Source: Mycolicibacterium chlorophenolicum
GTDB lineage: Bacteria; Actinomycetota; Actinomycetes; Mycobacteriales; Mycobacteriaceae
NCBI RefSeq assembly: GCF_001044235.1
Contig: NZ_JYNL01000051.1
Location: 1 to 64,000 of the forward strand
Direction of reading: 5' to 3'
Length of the DNA: 64,000 bases
The notes below the pieces were generated by a model, which was not told the origin of the DNA, did no database searches, and saw only the letters and a program-made list of their open reading frames with translations. The position numbers and the translations under genes are program-made. This document shows, one piece after another, positions 16,508 to 26,147 of the stretch (within the stretch, counting starts at the first letter, position 1; every line of letters starts with the position of its first letter).

Positions 16508-16915
16508 TCAGAACTTCAGCCCACTCTCGCGTGCCGCGTCGGCCAGCGCCGCGATCCGTCCGCCGTAGGTGTACCCACCGCGGTCGAACACGACCTCGTC
16601 GATGCCGGCGGCCTTGGCGCGCTCGGCGATCAGCTGACCCACCCGCGCGCTGGCGGCTTTCTTGTCGCCCTCCACGGCCCGCACGTCGGCCTCGATCGAG
16701 GAGGCCGCGGCCAGCGTGGCGCCCTCGAGGTCGTCGACCAGCTGCACGTGGATGTGCCGCGCGGAGCGGTTGACCACCAGGCGCGGACGCTCGGCCGTAC
16801 CGGAGACCTTCTTGCGCAGGCGCGCATGCCGGCGCAGCCGCGAGGTACGTCGCGTCTCGGAGATGTTCTTGCCGACCGGGGTGTGCCCGGCGTTCTCTTT
16901 GGTGTTCGTGGCCAT
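16508..16915 (-). CDS. rplR: 50S ribosomal protein L18
   Basis: 135 residues; ARLRKKVSGTAERPRLVVNRS and the 5S-rRNA-binding C-terminus ending DAARESGLKF identify L18. The N-terminal 20 residues form a basic extension relative to short L18 proteins. It starts 3 nt after the rplF stop. Confidence 0.96.
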   Translation of the reverse strand: MATNTKENAGHTPVGKNISETRRTSRLRRHARLRKKVSGTAERPRLVVNRSARHIHVQLVDDLEGATLAAASSIEADVRAVEGDKKAASARVGQLIAERAKAAGIDEVVFDRGGYTYGGRIAALADAARESGLKF

Positions 16916-16918
16916 CTG

Positions 16919-17458
16919 CTACTTACCCGTCTTTCCGACCTTGCGACGGATCTGCTCGCCTTCGTAGCGGATTCCCTTGCCCTTGTAGGGATCGCTCTTC
17001 CGCAGGCGGCGGATGTTGGCCGCAATCTGGCCGACCTTTTGCTTGTCGATACCGGAGATCGAGAACTTGGTGGGCGTCTCGACCGCGAAGGTGACACCCT
17101 CCGGAGCGGTGATCAGCACCGGGTGGCTGTAGCCGAGCGCGAACTCGAGGTCGTTGCCCTTGGCCACCACGCGGTAGCCGACGCCGAAGATCTCCATCTT
17201 GGTGGTGTAGCCCTGGGTCACACCGTCGACCAGGTTGGCGATCAGTGTGCGGGACAGCCCGTGCAGCGAGCGGTTACGCCGCTCGTCGTTGGGGCGGGTC
17301 ACCACGATGGCGCCGTCGTCGTCGCGCGAGACCTCGATCGGCTCGGCGACATCGAGGGTCAGCGTGCCCTTGGGGCCTTTGACGGCCACATTGCGTCCGT
17401 CGATCGTGACATCGACCCCGGCAGGAACCGGGACCGGCTGCTTTCCAATGCGAGACAT
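16919..17458 (-). CDS. rplF: 50S ribosomal protein L6
   Basis: 179 residues beginning MSRIGKQPVPVPAGVD, two L6 repeats, and the C-terminal signature segment DPYKGKGIRYEGE. Follows rpsH by 14 nt. Confidence 0.97.
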   Translation of the reverse strand: MSRIGKQPVPVPAGVDVTIDGRNVAVKGPKGTLTLDVAEPIEVSRDDDGAIVVTRPNDERRNRSLHGLSRTLIANLVDGVTQGYTTKMEIFGVGYRVVAKGNDLEFALGYSHPVLITAPEGVTFAVETPTKFSISGIDKQKVGQIAANIRRLRKSDPYKGKGIRYEGEQIRRKVGKTGK

Positions 17459-17472
17459 GTCTTATCTACCCC

Positions 17473-17871
17473 TCACCACACGTACGCGAGGACTTCGCCG
17501 CCGACACCCTCGCGGGAAGCCTGGCGGTCGGTCCTCAAGCCGGACGACGTAGAAATGATCGCCACGCCCAGCCCGCCGAGAACGCGGGGCAGGTTGGTGG
17601 ACTTCGCGTACACCCGCAGACCGGGCTTGCTCACGCGGCGCAGGCCGGCGATGCTTCGCTCCCGGCTGGGGCCGTACTTGAGCTGCACGACGAGGGACTT
17701 GCCGACGCGGGCGTCCTCGGTGCGGTAGTCGGTGATGTAGCCCTCCGACTTCAGGATCTCGGCGATGTTGGCCTTGATCTTGCTGTGGGGCAGGGTCACT
17801 TCGTCGTGGTACGCCGAGTTGGCGTTGCGCAGACGTGTCAAGAAGTCTGCGATCGGATCCGTCATGGTCAT
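17473..17871 (-). CDS. rpsH: 30S ribosomal protein S8
   Basis: 132 residues. The N-terminal MTDPIADFLTRLRNA and C-terminal rRNA-binding region are typical S8, although the C-terminus reads VGGEVLAYVW as in actinobacteria. A 76-nt gap separates it from rpsZ, the widest in the operon; in E. coli S8 is the translational repressor of this operon, but no such site can be seen here. Confidence 0.96.
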   Translation of the reverse strand: MTMTDPIADFLTRLRNANSAYHDEVTLPHSKIKANIAEILKSEGYITDYRTEDARVGKSLVVQLKYGPSRERSIAGLRRVSKPGLRVYAKSTNLPRVLGGLGVAIISTSSGLRTDRQASREGVGGEVLAYVW

Positions 17872-17947
17872 GACAGCCGGTTCACCTTTCTCGCGGCGGT
17901 TCCCCGAACGGGGCCTGCCGCAACTGTTTTAGTAGTGGTTGGCTGGC

Positions 17948-18133
17948 TTACCAGCTGGACTTCTGCACACCGGGCAGCTCGCCGGCGTGCGCCATTTCGC
18001 GAAGGCAGATGCGGCACAGGCCGAACTTGCGGAACACCGCGTGCGGACGGCCGCAGCGGTTGCAGCGCGTGTAGCCCCGCACCTTGAACTTCGGCTTCTT
18101 GTTGGCCTTGTTGACCAGAGCCTTCTTTGCCAT
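17948..18133 (-). CDS. rpsZ: 30S ribosomal protein S14, zinc-binding type Z
   Basis: 61 residues with two CxxC zinc knuckles (CNRC and CRIC). This is the short zinc-dependent S14 of the main operon; mycobacteria also encode a zinc-free paralogue elsewhere, used under zinc starvation. Starts 3 nt after rplE. Confidence 0.96.
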   Translation of the reverse strand: MAKKALVNKANKKPKFKVRGYTRCNRCGRPHAVFRKFGLCRICLREMAHAGELPGVQKSSW

Positions 18134-18136
18134 TGC

Positions 18137-18709
18137 TCAGTTCTCCTTGAACGGAAAGCCCAGCGCCCGCAACAGCGCTCGTCCTTCGTCGTCGTTGGTC
18201 GCCGTGGTGACGACGGTGATGTCCATGCCGCGCGGACGGTCGATGCTGTCCACGTCGATCTCGTGGAACACCGACTGCTCCGTCAGCCCGAAGGTGTAGT
18301 TGCCGGTGCCGTCGAACTGCTTGCCGTTCAGACCGCGGAAGTCGCGGATACGGGGCAGCGAGATCGAGATCAGGCGATCCAGGAACTCCCACATCCGGTC
18401 GCCGCGCAGCGTCACGCGGGCGCCGATCGGCATGCCCTCGCGAAGCTTGAACTGCGCGATCGACTTACGGGCCCGGCGGATCTCGGGCTTCTGGCCGGTG
18501 ATCAGGGCGAGGTCGTTGACCGCCCCGTTGATCAGCTTCGCGTCGCGGGCGGCGTCGCCGACACCCATGTTGACGACGACCTTGACCACACCTGGGATCT
18601 GCATCACGTTGGCGTAGCCGAACTCCTTCTGCAGGGCGTCGCGGATCTCTTCGCGGTAGCGCTGCTTCAGGCGGGGCAGGGTCTTCACACTGCTTTCGGT
18701 GGTAGTCAT
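18137..18709 (-). CDS. rplE: 50S ribosomal protein L5
   Basis: 190 residues starting MTTTESSVKTLPRLKQRY. Conserved MQIPGVVKVVVNMGVG and LPRIRDFRGL segments contact 5S rRNA. The ATG at 18709 is preferred over an in-frame upstream extension that runs into rplX. It begins 4 nt after the rplX stop. Confidence 0.96.
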   Translation of the reverse strand: MTTTESSVKTLPRLKQRYREEIRDALQKEFGYANVMQIPGVVKVVVNMGVGDAARDAKLINGAVNDLALITGQKPEIRRARKSIAQFKLREGMPIGARVTLRGDRMWEFLDRLISISLPRIRDFRGLNGKQFDGTGNYTFGLTEQSVFHEIDVDSIDRPRGMDITVVTTATNDDEGRALLRALGFPFKEN

Positions 18710-18713
18710 CGTC

Positions 18714-19031
18714 CTAGACGTCCTTGCCGTTGGTCTTGGCGATACGGACCTTCTTGCCGGTCTCGTCATCGATGCGGTACGTGACGCGCGTCGGCTTGCC
18801 GTCGGAATCGAGCAGCATCACGTTGGACACCGAGATCGGCGCCTCCTGCGTGACGATGCCGCCCGACGAAGCGCCGCGCTCGGTGCGGGACTCGGGGGTG
18901 TGCTTCTTGATCCGGTTCACGCCCTCGACGAGGACCTTGTTGCGCTCAGGGTAGGCCACCAGGACCTTGCCCTTGGCACCCTTGTCCTTGCCGGAGATGA
19001 CGAGCACCGTGTCGCCCTTGCGGACCTTCAT
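18714..19031 (-). CDS. rplX: 50S ribosomal protein L24
   Basis: 105 residues with the KOW motif at the start (MKVRKGDTVLVISGKDKGAK). An early assembly initiator of the large subunit. It directly abuts rplN (stop and start adjacent). Confidence 0.97.
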   Translation of the reverse strand: MKVRKGDTVLVISGKDKGAKGKVLVAYPERNKVLVEGVNRIKKHTPESRTERGASSGGIVTQEAPISVSNVMLLDSDGKPTRVTYRIDDETGKKVRIAKTNGKDV

Positions 19032-19400
19032 CTACAACACCTCCGGGGCGAGCGAGACGATCTTCATGAAGCGCTTCTCGCGCAGTTCGCGACCGACCGG
19101 CCCGAAGATGCGCGTGCCGCGCGGGTCGTTGTCGGCCTTGATGATGACGGCGGCGTTCTCGTCGAACTTGATGTAGCTGCCGTCGGCGCGACGGCGCTCC
19201 TTGACGGTGCGCACGACGACGGCCTTGACGACGTCGCCGCGCTTGACGTTGCCGCCGGGGATGGCGTCCTTGACGGTGGCCACGATGACATCACCGATGC
19301 CCGCGTAGCGCCGCGACGAGCCACCGAGAACGCGGATGCACAAGATCTCCTTGGCGCCCGTGTTGTCGGCGACCTTCAGCCGCGATTCCTGCTGAATCAC
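19032..19400 (-). CDS. rplN: 50S ribosomal protein L14
   Basis: 122 residues beginning MIQQESRLKVADNTGAKEI, with the L14 signature near GNVKRGDVVKAVVVRT. First gene of the spc operon, with a leader of about 135 nt back to the promoter at 19544-19572. Unlike enteric bacteria, the S10 and spc groups are split by the sulfatase genes. Confidence 0.97.
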   Translation of the reverse strand: MIQQESRLKVADNTGAKEILCIRVLGGSSRRYAGIGDVIVATVKDAIPGGNVKRGDVVKAVVVRTVKERRRADGSYIKFDENAAVIIKADNDPRGTRIFGPVGRELREKRFMKIVSLAPEVL

Positions 19401-19543
19401 TCGATCTCCTCGACCTGGGTTTTCGTATGCACGCAGGATTACCGACCCTGACGTGCGCGGTCTTTGTCACCTAAGAGCACGCAGGGTTTTCTCCGGCATG
19501 CGAGAACCAGAGATAACCGAGGTCTGCCCTAGGCAACCCCTAC

Positions 19544-19572
19544 ATACTAGGTGAGCTCGGCGTATGCACCAA
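19544..19572 (-). promoter_or_regulatory. Predicted sigma-A-type promoter of the spc operon
   Basis: Minus strand: TTGGTG (19572-19567), 17-nt spacer, TAGTAT (19549-19544), followed by GTAGGGGTTGCC. It resembles the S10 promoter region, which shares ATTTGG-GCA and a GGTTGCC start region. Confidence 0.7.
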
Positions 19573-19591
19573 ATCGCTGGTCAGGGCGGGC

Positions 19592-20455
19592 TCAGAGCGC
19601 GCACCGGAAGCCGATGTGCGTCGTCGCGCTGTCCTGTGACTGGGGCGACCGGGCGGCCGGCCGGTAGCGGTGGCAGTACTCCGGCGCGCACAGGTGCGAC
19701 CCGCCTTTGAGCGCCTGACTTACCGCGGGGTCGGGTCCGGACGGTCCGCAGCACGACTCGGTGTCGCCGGCTAGCGCGTGATGGCCGGCGAAGCGGGTCG
19801 TCGTCCACTCCCACACGTTGCCGATCATGTCGACCAGGCCGTAGCCGTTGGCCGGGAACGTCCCGACCGGCGAGGTGCCGGCCCAGCCGGTGTTGCGGTA
19901 CGGGAAGGCGCCCTGCCAGGTGTTGGCCATTACCTGCCCGCCCGGGGCCGCGTCGTCACCCCACGGATACGTCGTCGTCGCACCTCCGCGCGCGGCGAAC
20001 TCCCACTCCGCCTCGGTGGGCAGCCGCCGGCCCGCCCACCGGGCGTAGGCCAGTGCGTCGGTGTAACAGACCTGCACCACCGGGTGGTCGGCCTTGTCCT
20101 CGACCGAGCTGTCCGGCCCGTAGGGGTGCCGCCAGTCCGCGCCGGGCACCCATTCCCACCACTGCCGCCAGTCCCGCAGATCGACCGGTCCGCGGGTGGG
20201 CCGGAACACCAGTCCGCCGGCCACCAGGTCGGCCGGTGCAGCCCCGGGAAACTGCGCCGGGTCGGGCGGGATCTCGGCGACCGTGCGGTACCCGGTATCG
20301 GCGACGAACGCGGCGAACTGGGAGTTGGTGACGGGGTGCCGTTCGATCGCGAAGGGCGCGACGGCGACCGTGTGCACCGGCGCCTCCTCGGGATAGAACT
20401 GCGTCGATCCCATCCGGTACCGCCCGCCGTCGAGGTCGACGAGGTCGGTCAGCAT
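19592..20455 (-). CDS. Formylglycine-generating enzyme (sulfatase activator)
   Basis: 287-residue FGE-sulfatase (PF03781) protein. The catalytic copper-binding cysteine pair is Cys256 and Cys261 in GGSHLCAPEYCHRYRPAAR; other family marks are GSTQFYPEEAPVH, RLPTEAEWEFAARGG and GNVWEWT. It oxidises the cysteine of CxPxR in sulfatases to formylglycine. It lies 5 nt after a lipoprotein gene and downstream of a sulfatase that carries CSPTR, its evident client. The orthologue is Rv0712. Confidence 0.93.
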   Translation of the reverse strand: MLTDLVDLDGGRYRMGSTQFYPEEAPVHTVAVAPFAIERHPVTNSQFAAFVADTGYRTVAEIPPDPAQFPGAAPADLVAGGLVFRPTRGPVDLRDWRQWWEWVPGADWRHPYGPDSSVEDKADHPVVQVCYTDALAYARWAGRRLPTEAEWEFAARGGATTTYPWGDDAAPGGQVMANTWQGAFPYRNTGWAGTSPVGTFPANGYGLVDMIGNVWEWTTTRFAGHHALAGDTESCCGPSGPDPAVSQALKGGSHLCAPEYCHRYRPAARSPQSQDSATTHIGFRCAL

Positions 20456-20460
20456 GCTGC

Positions 20461-21135
20461 TCAGGGTAGGCCGATCCGCAGTCCCTCGGTCAGCACCGGT
20501 GCCACGGCGTCGAAGTCGGGGGTGTCGGTGGGCGCCTCGACGTACACCGCGATCAGGTAGCCCGGCACGTGCACGATGCGGGCCTGGTACAGCACGCTGC
20601 CCGGGGTGACGCCACCGAGCATGCCCATCAGCTTCTGTCCGCTGAACCCGCAGGTTTCTGCCGGCAGCAGGCTCAGCGTGCTCATCGTGGTCTTCGCGGT
20701 CAGGTCATCGGCGTAGCCGCGGAACGCGGCGGCGGCATCGAGCGGTGTCGCGGTGATCGTGACCGTGGCCGACATGTTCTCGGGTCCGGTCAGCGTCGTC
20801 CCGTCCGGAGACGGTGTGGTGGTCCACTCCTGGGGCGCTCCGACCACCACGGTGGGCGCCGCCGGGTCGTCGATGCGCACGTCCACCGGGACGGCCGGCG
20901 GAGCCGCCGGTGCGCAGTCCTCGTCGGCGGCCGACGTGGCCGGCGTGGGGACCACGCCGGGCACGTCATCAGTCGGGGCGACGGGCGGTGCGGCCGACGC
21001 CGTGGTGGTCGAAGATGGTGCGGGCGTGCTGGATTGACCACTCTGCGCGGTGGCCGCACCGTCGCTGCTGCGGGTGCAGGCCGGTGCGAGCATCACCGTG
21101 CACACCAGCAGAGCGGGCAGGATGCCGCGAATCAC
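20461..21135 (-). CDS. Putative secreted lipoprotein
   Basis: 224 residues from a GTG at 21135, one base past the sulfatase stop. The start gives a lipoprotein signal (VIRGILPALLVCTVMLAPAC); the lipobox Cys is followed by a Ser/Thr/Pro/Ala-rich linker of about 65 residues and a compact domain with VVGAPQEWTTTPSPDG and a conserved C in AETCGFSG. Resembles LpqN/LpqT-type mycobacterial lipoproteins, a guess from the domain pattern. The position between sulfatase and FGE genes suggests joint transcription. Confidence 0.75.
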   Translation of the reverse strand: MIRGILPALLVCTVMLAPACTRSSDGAATAQSGQSSTPAPSSTTTASAAPPVAPTDDVPGVVPTPATSAADEDCAPAAPPAVPVDVRIDDPAAPTVVVGAPQEWTTTPSPDGTTLTGPENMSATVTITATPLDAAAAFRGYADDLTAKTTMSTLSLLPAETCGFSGQKLMGMLGGVTPGSVLYQARIVHVPGYLIAVYVEAPTDTPDFDAVAPVLTEGLRIGLP

Positions 21136-21136
21136 G

Positions 21137-23488
21137 TCAGTCCCTGGCGAAGGCGCGGGCGAAGTCGCGTTCGAGGTCGGCATACGGCGTGCCGGAGACG
21201 TCGACCTTCACCTGGGCGATGCTGCCGCCGGTGAACGGGAACGGCGCCACGAACGCCCGCGACACCGGCGAGCCGTTGTTGACCCCGACGCTCAGGCTCG
21301 CACTGGCCAGGCCGAAAGTGCCCGGGTGCACGCGCATCCCGCCGTAGTCGGCCACCTGGGTGTCGTCGACGTAGAGCGCGGCGTCGCCGATCGGGGTGTG
21401 ACTGCCCTCCGCGGTCCCCGTGAGCGTGAACGCGAAGCCCAGCGTGTGCAACCCGGCGGTGAGGGGCTCCGACGCCGACAGCGTCTGCTCCTGTTCGCCG
21501 AGGAAGTTGTAACAGAAATGCAGCCGGTTGCCCTGCACGTACATCACGTAACCACCGTGCGCACCACCGTGTTTGACGATCACACCCTCGGCACCGTCGG
21601 CGTCGACGGCGACCTCGGCGAGCACGGCGAAGGACCGGCCGCGCAGTTCCACCACGGCGCCGATGCCCACGTCGGCGGTGCCGGGATAGTAGACGTAGGA
21701 CGAGCGCTCCCCGGCGAGGTAGGGCCGCCACCGCGACATCGTCTCGATGATGTTCAGATCACCCAGCGGGAGTCCGTTGTACTTGCCTGCTTCGGCGAAC
21801 CACAGATCGATCAGTTCGGCGAGCTTCTCGGGGTGTTCGCCGGCCAGGTCGTGACACTGGCTGCGGTCGGTTTCGATGTGGAACAGTTCCCAGCGGTCGT
21901 CGTCGAAATGCGACCAGCCCGCCGGTGACGCGGCGTGCACCGCACTGGCGAACCAGCCCTTGTGCCAGATGCCGCGGGTGCCCAGCATCGTGTAGAACTG
22001 CGTCTCCTTGCCGGTGGGCGCATGCGGATTCTCCAGCGCCACCTTGAAACTCACGCCGTCCAACGGCTTCTGCGCCACCCCGCGCACGGTCGCGGGCGGG
22101 GTGATGTCCAGCAGGTCGTACACCGTCGGCGTGATGTCGGCGACGTTGACGTAGTTGTCCCGCACCTCGCCGTGCGCGCTGATTCCGTTGGGCCAGGAGA
22201 TGATTGCGGTGTCGGCGATACCACCCTCGTGCGAGGCGTAGCGCTTGAACAGTTTGTAGGGGGTGTTGAACGCCATCGCCCAGCCGATCGGGTAATGGTT
22301 GTAGGTCTGCGGGCCGCCGAGATCGTCGAAGTGCTTCAGGCTCTCCTCGACGGAATCGATGTAGCCGTTGAAGAACTTGACCTCGTTGACCGATCCGTTC
22401 GGTCCGCCCTCGCCGCTGGCCCCGTTGTCGGAGATCACCACGATGATCGTGTTGTCGAGCTGGCCGGACTCCTCGAGATAGTCCAGCACACGGCCGATCT
22501 GGTCGTCGGTGTAGGACAGGAACCCGGCGAACACCTCGGCCATCCGGCTGAACAACCGCTTCTCGTCGTCGCCGAGCGAGTCCCAGGGGCGCACGGTGTC
22601 CTGCGGCGGCCACGGCTCCCCGTTGGGCCCGGACACGTCGGAATACGGGTTCACCGGCGAGAGTTCAGTGTCGGGCGGCACGATGCCGAGCCGCTTCTGG
22701 TTCTCCAGCACGATCTCGCGGTAACGCTCGTAGCCCATGTCGAAGACGCCGGCGTAACGGTCTGCCCACTCGGCGAACACGTGGTGCGGCGCATGCCCGG
22801 CACCCGGGCACAGGTAGGTGAACCACGGCTTGTCCGGGGCGATGACCTTGGTGTCCCTGATGAATTCGATGGTCTTGTCGGCCAGGTCCTTGGACAGGTG
22901 ATAGCCCTGCTCGGGTGTCGCCGGCGGCGGCACGGGGTGGTTGTCGTAGACGAGTTCGGGATACCACTGATCGGTTTCGCCGCCCATGAACCCGTAGAAC
23001 CGCTCGAAGCCTCGGCCCAGCGGCCAGTGCCGTTTGGTGGCCGCGAGATTCGACTCCTCCAGCGGGGTCAGATGCCACTTGCCGACGCAGTAGGTGTTGT
23101 ATCCGTTCTCGGTGAGCACTTCTGACAGCAGCGCCGTGTCGAACGGAATCCGGCCGTTGGAGTTGGGGAAACCGTCGGTGAACTCCTCGATGGTCGCCAT
23201 GCCCACCGTCGTGGCGTTGCGCCCGGTCAACAGCGACGCGCGGGTCGGTGAACACAGCGCGGTGGTGTGGAACTGGGTGAGGCGTACGCCGCGCTCGGCG
23301 ATGCGGCTCATCGCCGGCATGTTCACCAGCCCGCCGAAGCAGTCCCAGGTCGCGATCCCGATGTCGTCCCACACCAGATAGAGCACATTGGGCGCGTCGG
23401 GCTGGGCCACCGGCGCCGCATAGGGCCCCCAGTCCGGTTCGGAATCCCGGATGTCGAGCTCGATCTTGCCGTTGAACTCCGTGGTCAT
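21137..23488 (-). CDS. atsA: Type I arylsulfatase
   Basis: 783 residues. The formylglycine motif is CSPTR (Cys79-Arg83), followed by LLTGRN; metal ligands include Asp41/Asp42 (VWDDIG) and the DNG segment in VVISDNGASGEGG. The N-terminal 540 residues form the sulfatase fold; the C-terminal 230 residues look beta-rich (LHTLGFAFTLTG, DAALYVDDTQVADYGG). No signal peptide is visible. It hydrolyses sulfate esters; the natural substrate is unknown. It is the orthologue of Rv0711 (AtsA) and heads the sulfatase-lipoprotein-FGE unit. Confidence 0.93.
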   Translation of the reverse strand: MTTEFNGKIELDIRDSEPDWGPYAAPVAQPDAPNVLYLVWDDIGIATWDCFGGLVNMPAMSRIAERGVRLTQFHTTALCSPTRASLLTGRNATTVGMATIEEFTDGFPNSNGRIPFDTALLSEVLTENGYNTYCVGKWHLTPLEESNLAATKRHWPLGRGFERFYGFMGGETDQWYPELVYDNHPVPPPATPEQGYHLSKDLADKTIEFIRDTKVIAPDKPWFTYLCPGAGHAPHHVFAEWADRYAGVFDMGYERYREIVLENQKRLGIVPPDTELSPVNPYSDVSGPNGEPWPPQDTVRPWDSLGDDEKRLFSRMAEVFAGFLSYTDDQIGRVLDYLEESGQLDNTIIVVISDNGASGEGGPNGSVNEVKFFNGYIDSVEESLKHFDDLGGPQTYNHYPIGWAMAFNTPYKLFKRYASHEGGIADTAIISWPNGISAHGEVRDNYVNVADITPTVYDLLDITPPATVRGVAQKPLDGVSFKVALENPHAPTGKETQFYTMLGTRGIWHKGWFASAVHAASPAGWSHFDDDRWELFHIETDRSQCHDLAGEHPEKLAELIDLWFAEAGKYNGLPLGDLNIIETMSRWRPYLAGERSSYVYYPGTADVGIGAVVELRGRSFAVLAEVAVDADGAEGVIVKHGGAHGGYVMYVQGNRLHFCYNFLGEQEQTLSASEPLTAGLHTLGFAFTLTGTAEGSHTPIGDAALYVDDTQVADYGGMRVHPGTFGLASASLSVGVNNGSPVSRAFVAPFPFTGGSIAQVKVDVSGTPYADLERDFARAFARD

Positions 23489-23532
23489 AGCGCCGGACAG
23501 TACACCCCGCGAACCCTCCGGACATGCAAAAA

Positions 23533-23559
23533 CCCCCGCCGCCGGGTGGCGTGCGGGGG
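23533..23559 (-). terminator. Intrinsic terminator of the S10 operon
   Basis: Stem CCCCCGC / GCGGGGG with a 13-nt GC-rich loop, followed by TTTTTG on the minus strand, 29 nt past the rpsQ stop. It separates the S10 operon from the sulfatase genes on the same strand. Confidence 0.82.
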
Positions 23560-23588
23560 CTGTCGCGATCGTCGTCCGATCGGCGGTG

Positions 23589-23888
23589 CTACTTGGCCTT
23601 CTCGAGCACCTCGACCAGGCGCCAGCGCTTGGTGGCCGACAGCGGTCGGGTCTCCATCAGCGAAACGCGGTCGCCGACACCGGCGGCCTCGTTCTCGTCG
23701 TGGGCCTTGACCTTGGTCGTGGTCCGGATGATCTTGCCGTACAACGGATGCGACTTGCGGGACTCGAGCTCGACAACGATCGTCTTCTGCATCTTGTCCG
23801 ACACGACGTAACCGATGGCCGTCTTACGACGACCGCGCGGCTGCTCGGTGCGCGGCGTGTGCTTGCCGTCTGCCTGCGTTTCTGCCAT
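23589..23888 (-). CDS. rpsQ: 30S ribosomal protein S17
   Basis: 99 residues; GYVVSDKMQKTIVVELESRKSHPLYGK-type core marks S17. An N-terminal basic extension of about 20 residues (GKHTPRTEQPRGRRKTA) is typical of actinobacteria. Start and rpmC stop overlap by one base. Confidence 0.96.
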   Translation of the reverse strand: MAETQADGKHTPRTEQPRGRRKTAIGYVVSDKMQKTIVVELESRKSHPLYGKIIRTTTKVKAHDENEAAGVGDRVSLMETRPLSATKRWRLVEVLEKAK

Positions 23889-24121
23889 TAGGAATCCTCA
23901 CCTCCGGGTCCGGCGGCCAGACCCAACTCACGTTCGCGCAGCACGGTGTACACCCGTGCGATCTCCTGCCGGACGACCCGCAGCCGGCGGTTGTTGGCAA
24001 GCTGGCCCGTCGCCATCTGGAAGCGCAGGTTGAACAGCTCTTCCTTGGACTCGCGGAGCTTGTCGGTCAGTTCCTCGTCGGTGAGCTCACGGAGCTCTCC
24101 CGTCGAAACTCCTACTGCCAT
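23888..24121 (-). CDS. rpmC: 50S ribosomal protein L29
   Basis: 77 residues beginning MAVGVSTGELRELTDEEL, with the helical hairpin and ATGQLANNRRLRVVRQEIAR signature. The ATG at 24121 overlaps the rplP stop, fixing the start despite an open frame upstream. Confidence 0.96.
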   Translation of the reverse strand: MAVGVSTGELRELTDEELTDKLRESKEELFNLRFQMATGQLANNRRLRVVRQEIARVYTVLRERELGLAAGPGGEDS

Positions 24122-24537
24122 CAGAAGGTCTCCTCTCTGGTGACGATGCGAGCCTTGATCGGCAGCTTGTGGATGGCACGGGTCAGTGCGGCCCGTGCGG
24201 TCGCCTCGTCGGGGTAGCTCAGCTCGAACAGCACGCGGCCGGGCTTGACGTTGGCCACCCACCACTCCGGCGAGCCCTTGCCCGAACCCATCCGGGTCTC
24301 GGCGGGCTTCTTGGTCAGCGGACGGTCCGGGAAGATGTTGATCCACACCTTGCCGCCACGCTTGATGTGCCGGTTGATGGCGATACGAGCGGACTCGATC
24401 TGCCGGTTGGTGATGTAGGCGTGCTCCAGAGCCTGGATGCCGTAGTCACCGAAGCTCACCGAGGTGCCGCCGCTGGCGATGCCGCGCTGCCGGGGGTGGT
24501 GCTGCTTACGGTGCTTGACCTTGCGGGGAATCAACAT
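24121..24537 (-). CDS. rplP: 50S ribosomal protein L16
   Basis: 138 residues starting MLIPRKVKHRKQHHPRQRG, with the PDRPLTKKPAETRMGSGKG segment near the peptidyl-transferase/A-site region. Two nt after rpsC. Confidence 0.97.
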   Translation of the reverse strand: MLIPRKVKHRKQHHPRQRGIASGGTSVSFGDYGIQALEHAYITNRQIESARIAINRHIKRGGKVWINIFPDRPLTKKPAETRMGSGKGSPEWWVANVKPGRVLFELSYPDEATARAALTRAIHKLPIKARIVTREETF

Positions 24538-24539
24538 GA

Positions 24540-25402
<863 letters not shown>

Positions 25403-25403
<1 letters not shown>

Positions 25404-25855
25404 TACTCCGAGCCTCCCTTGTTGCTGGCGGCCTTGCTGGCCTGGGCGCGACGCGCGCGTGCTGCAGACGCCGAGGCACCCTGCTTGCCCGTGTTCCTGG
25501 GCGGCCGGCTCTCCACTATCACCGTGATGTGGCTGGTGCGCTTACGGATCCGGTACGCGCGACCCTGCGCACGGGGGCGGATCCGCTTGGCGGTCGGGCC
25601 CTCGTCGGCGTGGATCGTGGCGACCACGAGCGTGGACGGATCCAGCCCCTCGTTGTTCTGCGCGTTCGCGGCAGCGCTGGCGATCACCTTGGCGACCGGC
25701 TCGCTGGCGGCCTGCGGCGCCCAGCGCAGGATGTCGAGGGCTTCCTCGACGCTCTTGCCGCGGACCAGGTCGATGACGCGGCGGGCCTTGGTGGCCGAGA
25801 CGCGCACGAAGCGCGCCTTCGCCGTCGCAGACGGATATTCAATCGCTGTAGTCAT
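25403..25855 (-). CDS. rplV: 50S ribosomal protein L22
   Basis: 150 residues with SATKARRVIDLVRGKSVEEAL and the exit-tunnel beta-hairpin PRAQGRAYRIRKRTSHITV. A C-terminal Ala/Lys-rich tail of about 35 residues extends the usual 110-residue fold. Overlaps rpsS by one base. Confidence 0.96.
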
Positions 25856-26136
25856 TACCGGCGCTTCGCCTTCCGGTCATCCTTGATGTGACCCTTGAAC
25901 GTGCGGGTGGGGGCGAACTCGCCCAGCTTGTGCCCGACCATCGACTCGGTGACGAACACCGGCACGTGCTTGCGACCGTCGTGGACGGCGAAGGTGTGGC
26001 CGATGAAGTCCGGGATGATGGTGGACCGGCGCGACCAGGTCTTGATGACCTGCTTGGTGTTCTTCTCGTTCTGCACGTCCACCTTCTTGAGCAGATGGTC
26101 GTCGACGAACGGGCCCTTCTTGAGGCTGCGTGGCAT
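25855..26136 (-). CDS. rpsS: 30S ribosomal protein S19
   Basis: 93 residues starting MPRSLKKGPFVDDHLLKKV; GHKLGEFAPTRTFKGH signature near the C-terminus. Eleven nt after rplB. Confidence 0.97.
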   Translation of the reverse strand: MPRSLKKGPFVDDHLLKKVDVQNEKNTKQVIKTWSRRSTIIPDFIGHTFAVHDGRKHVPVFVTESMVGHKLGEFAPTRTFKGHIKDDRKAKRR

Positions 26137-26147
26137 CGCTTTACTCC

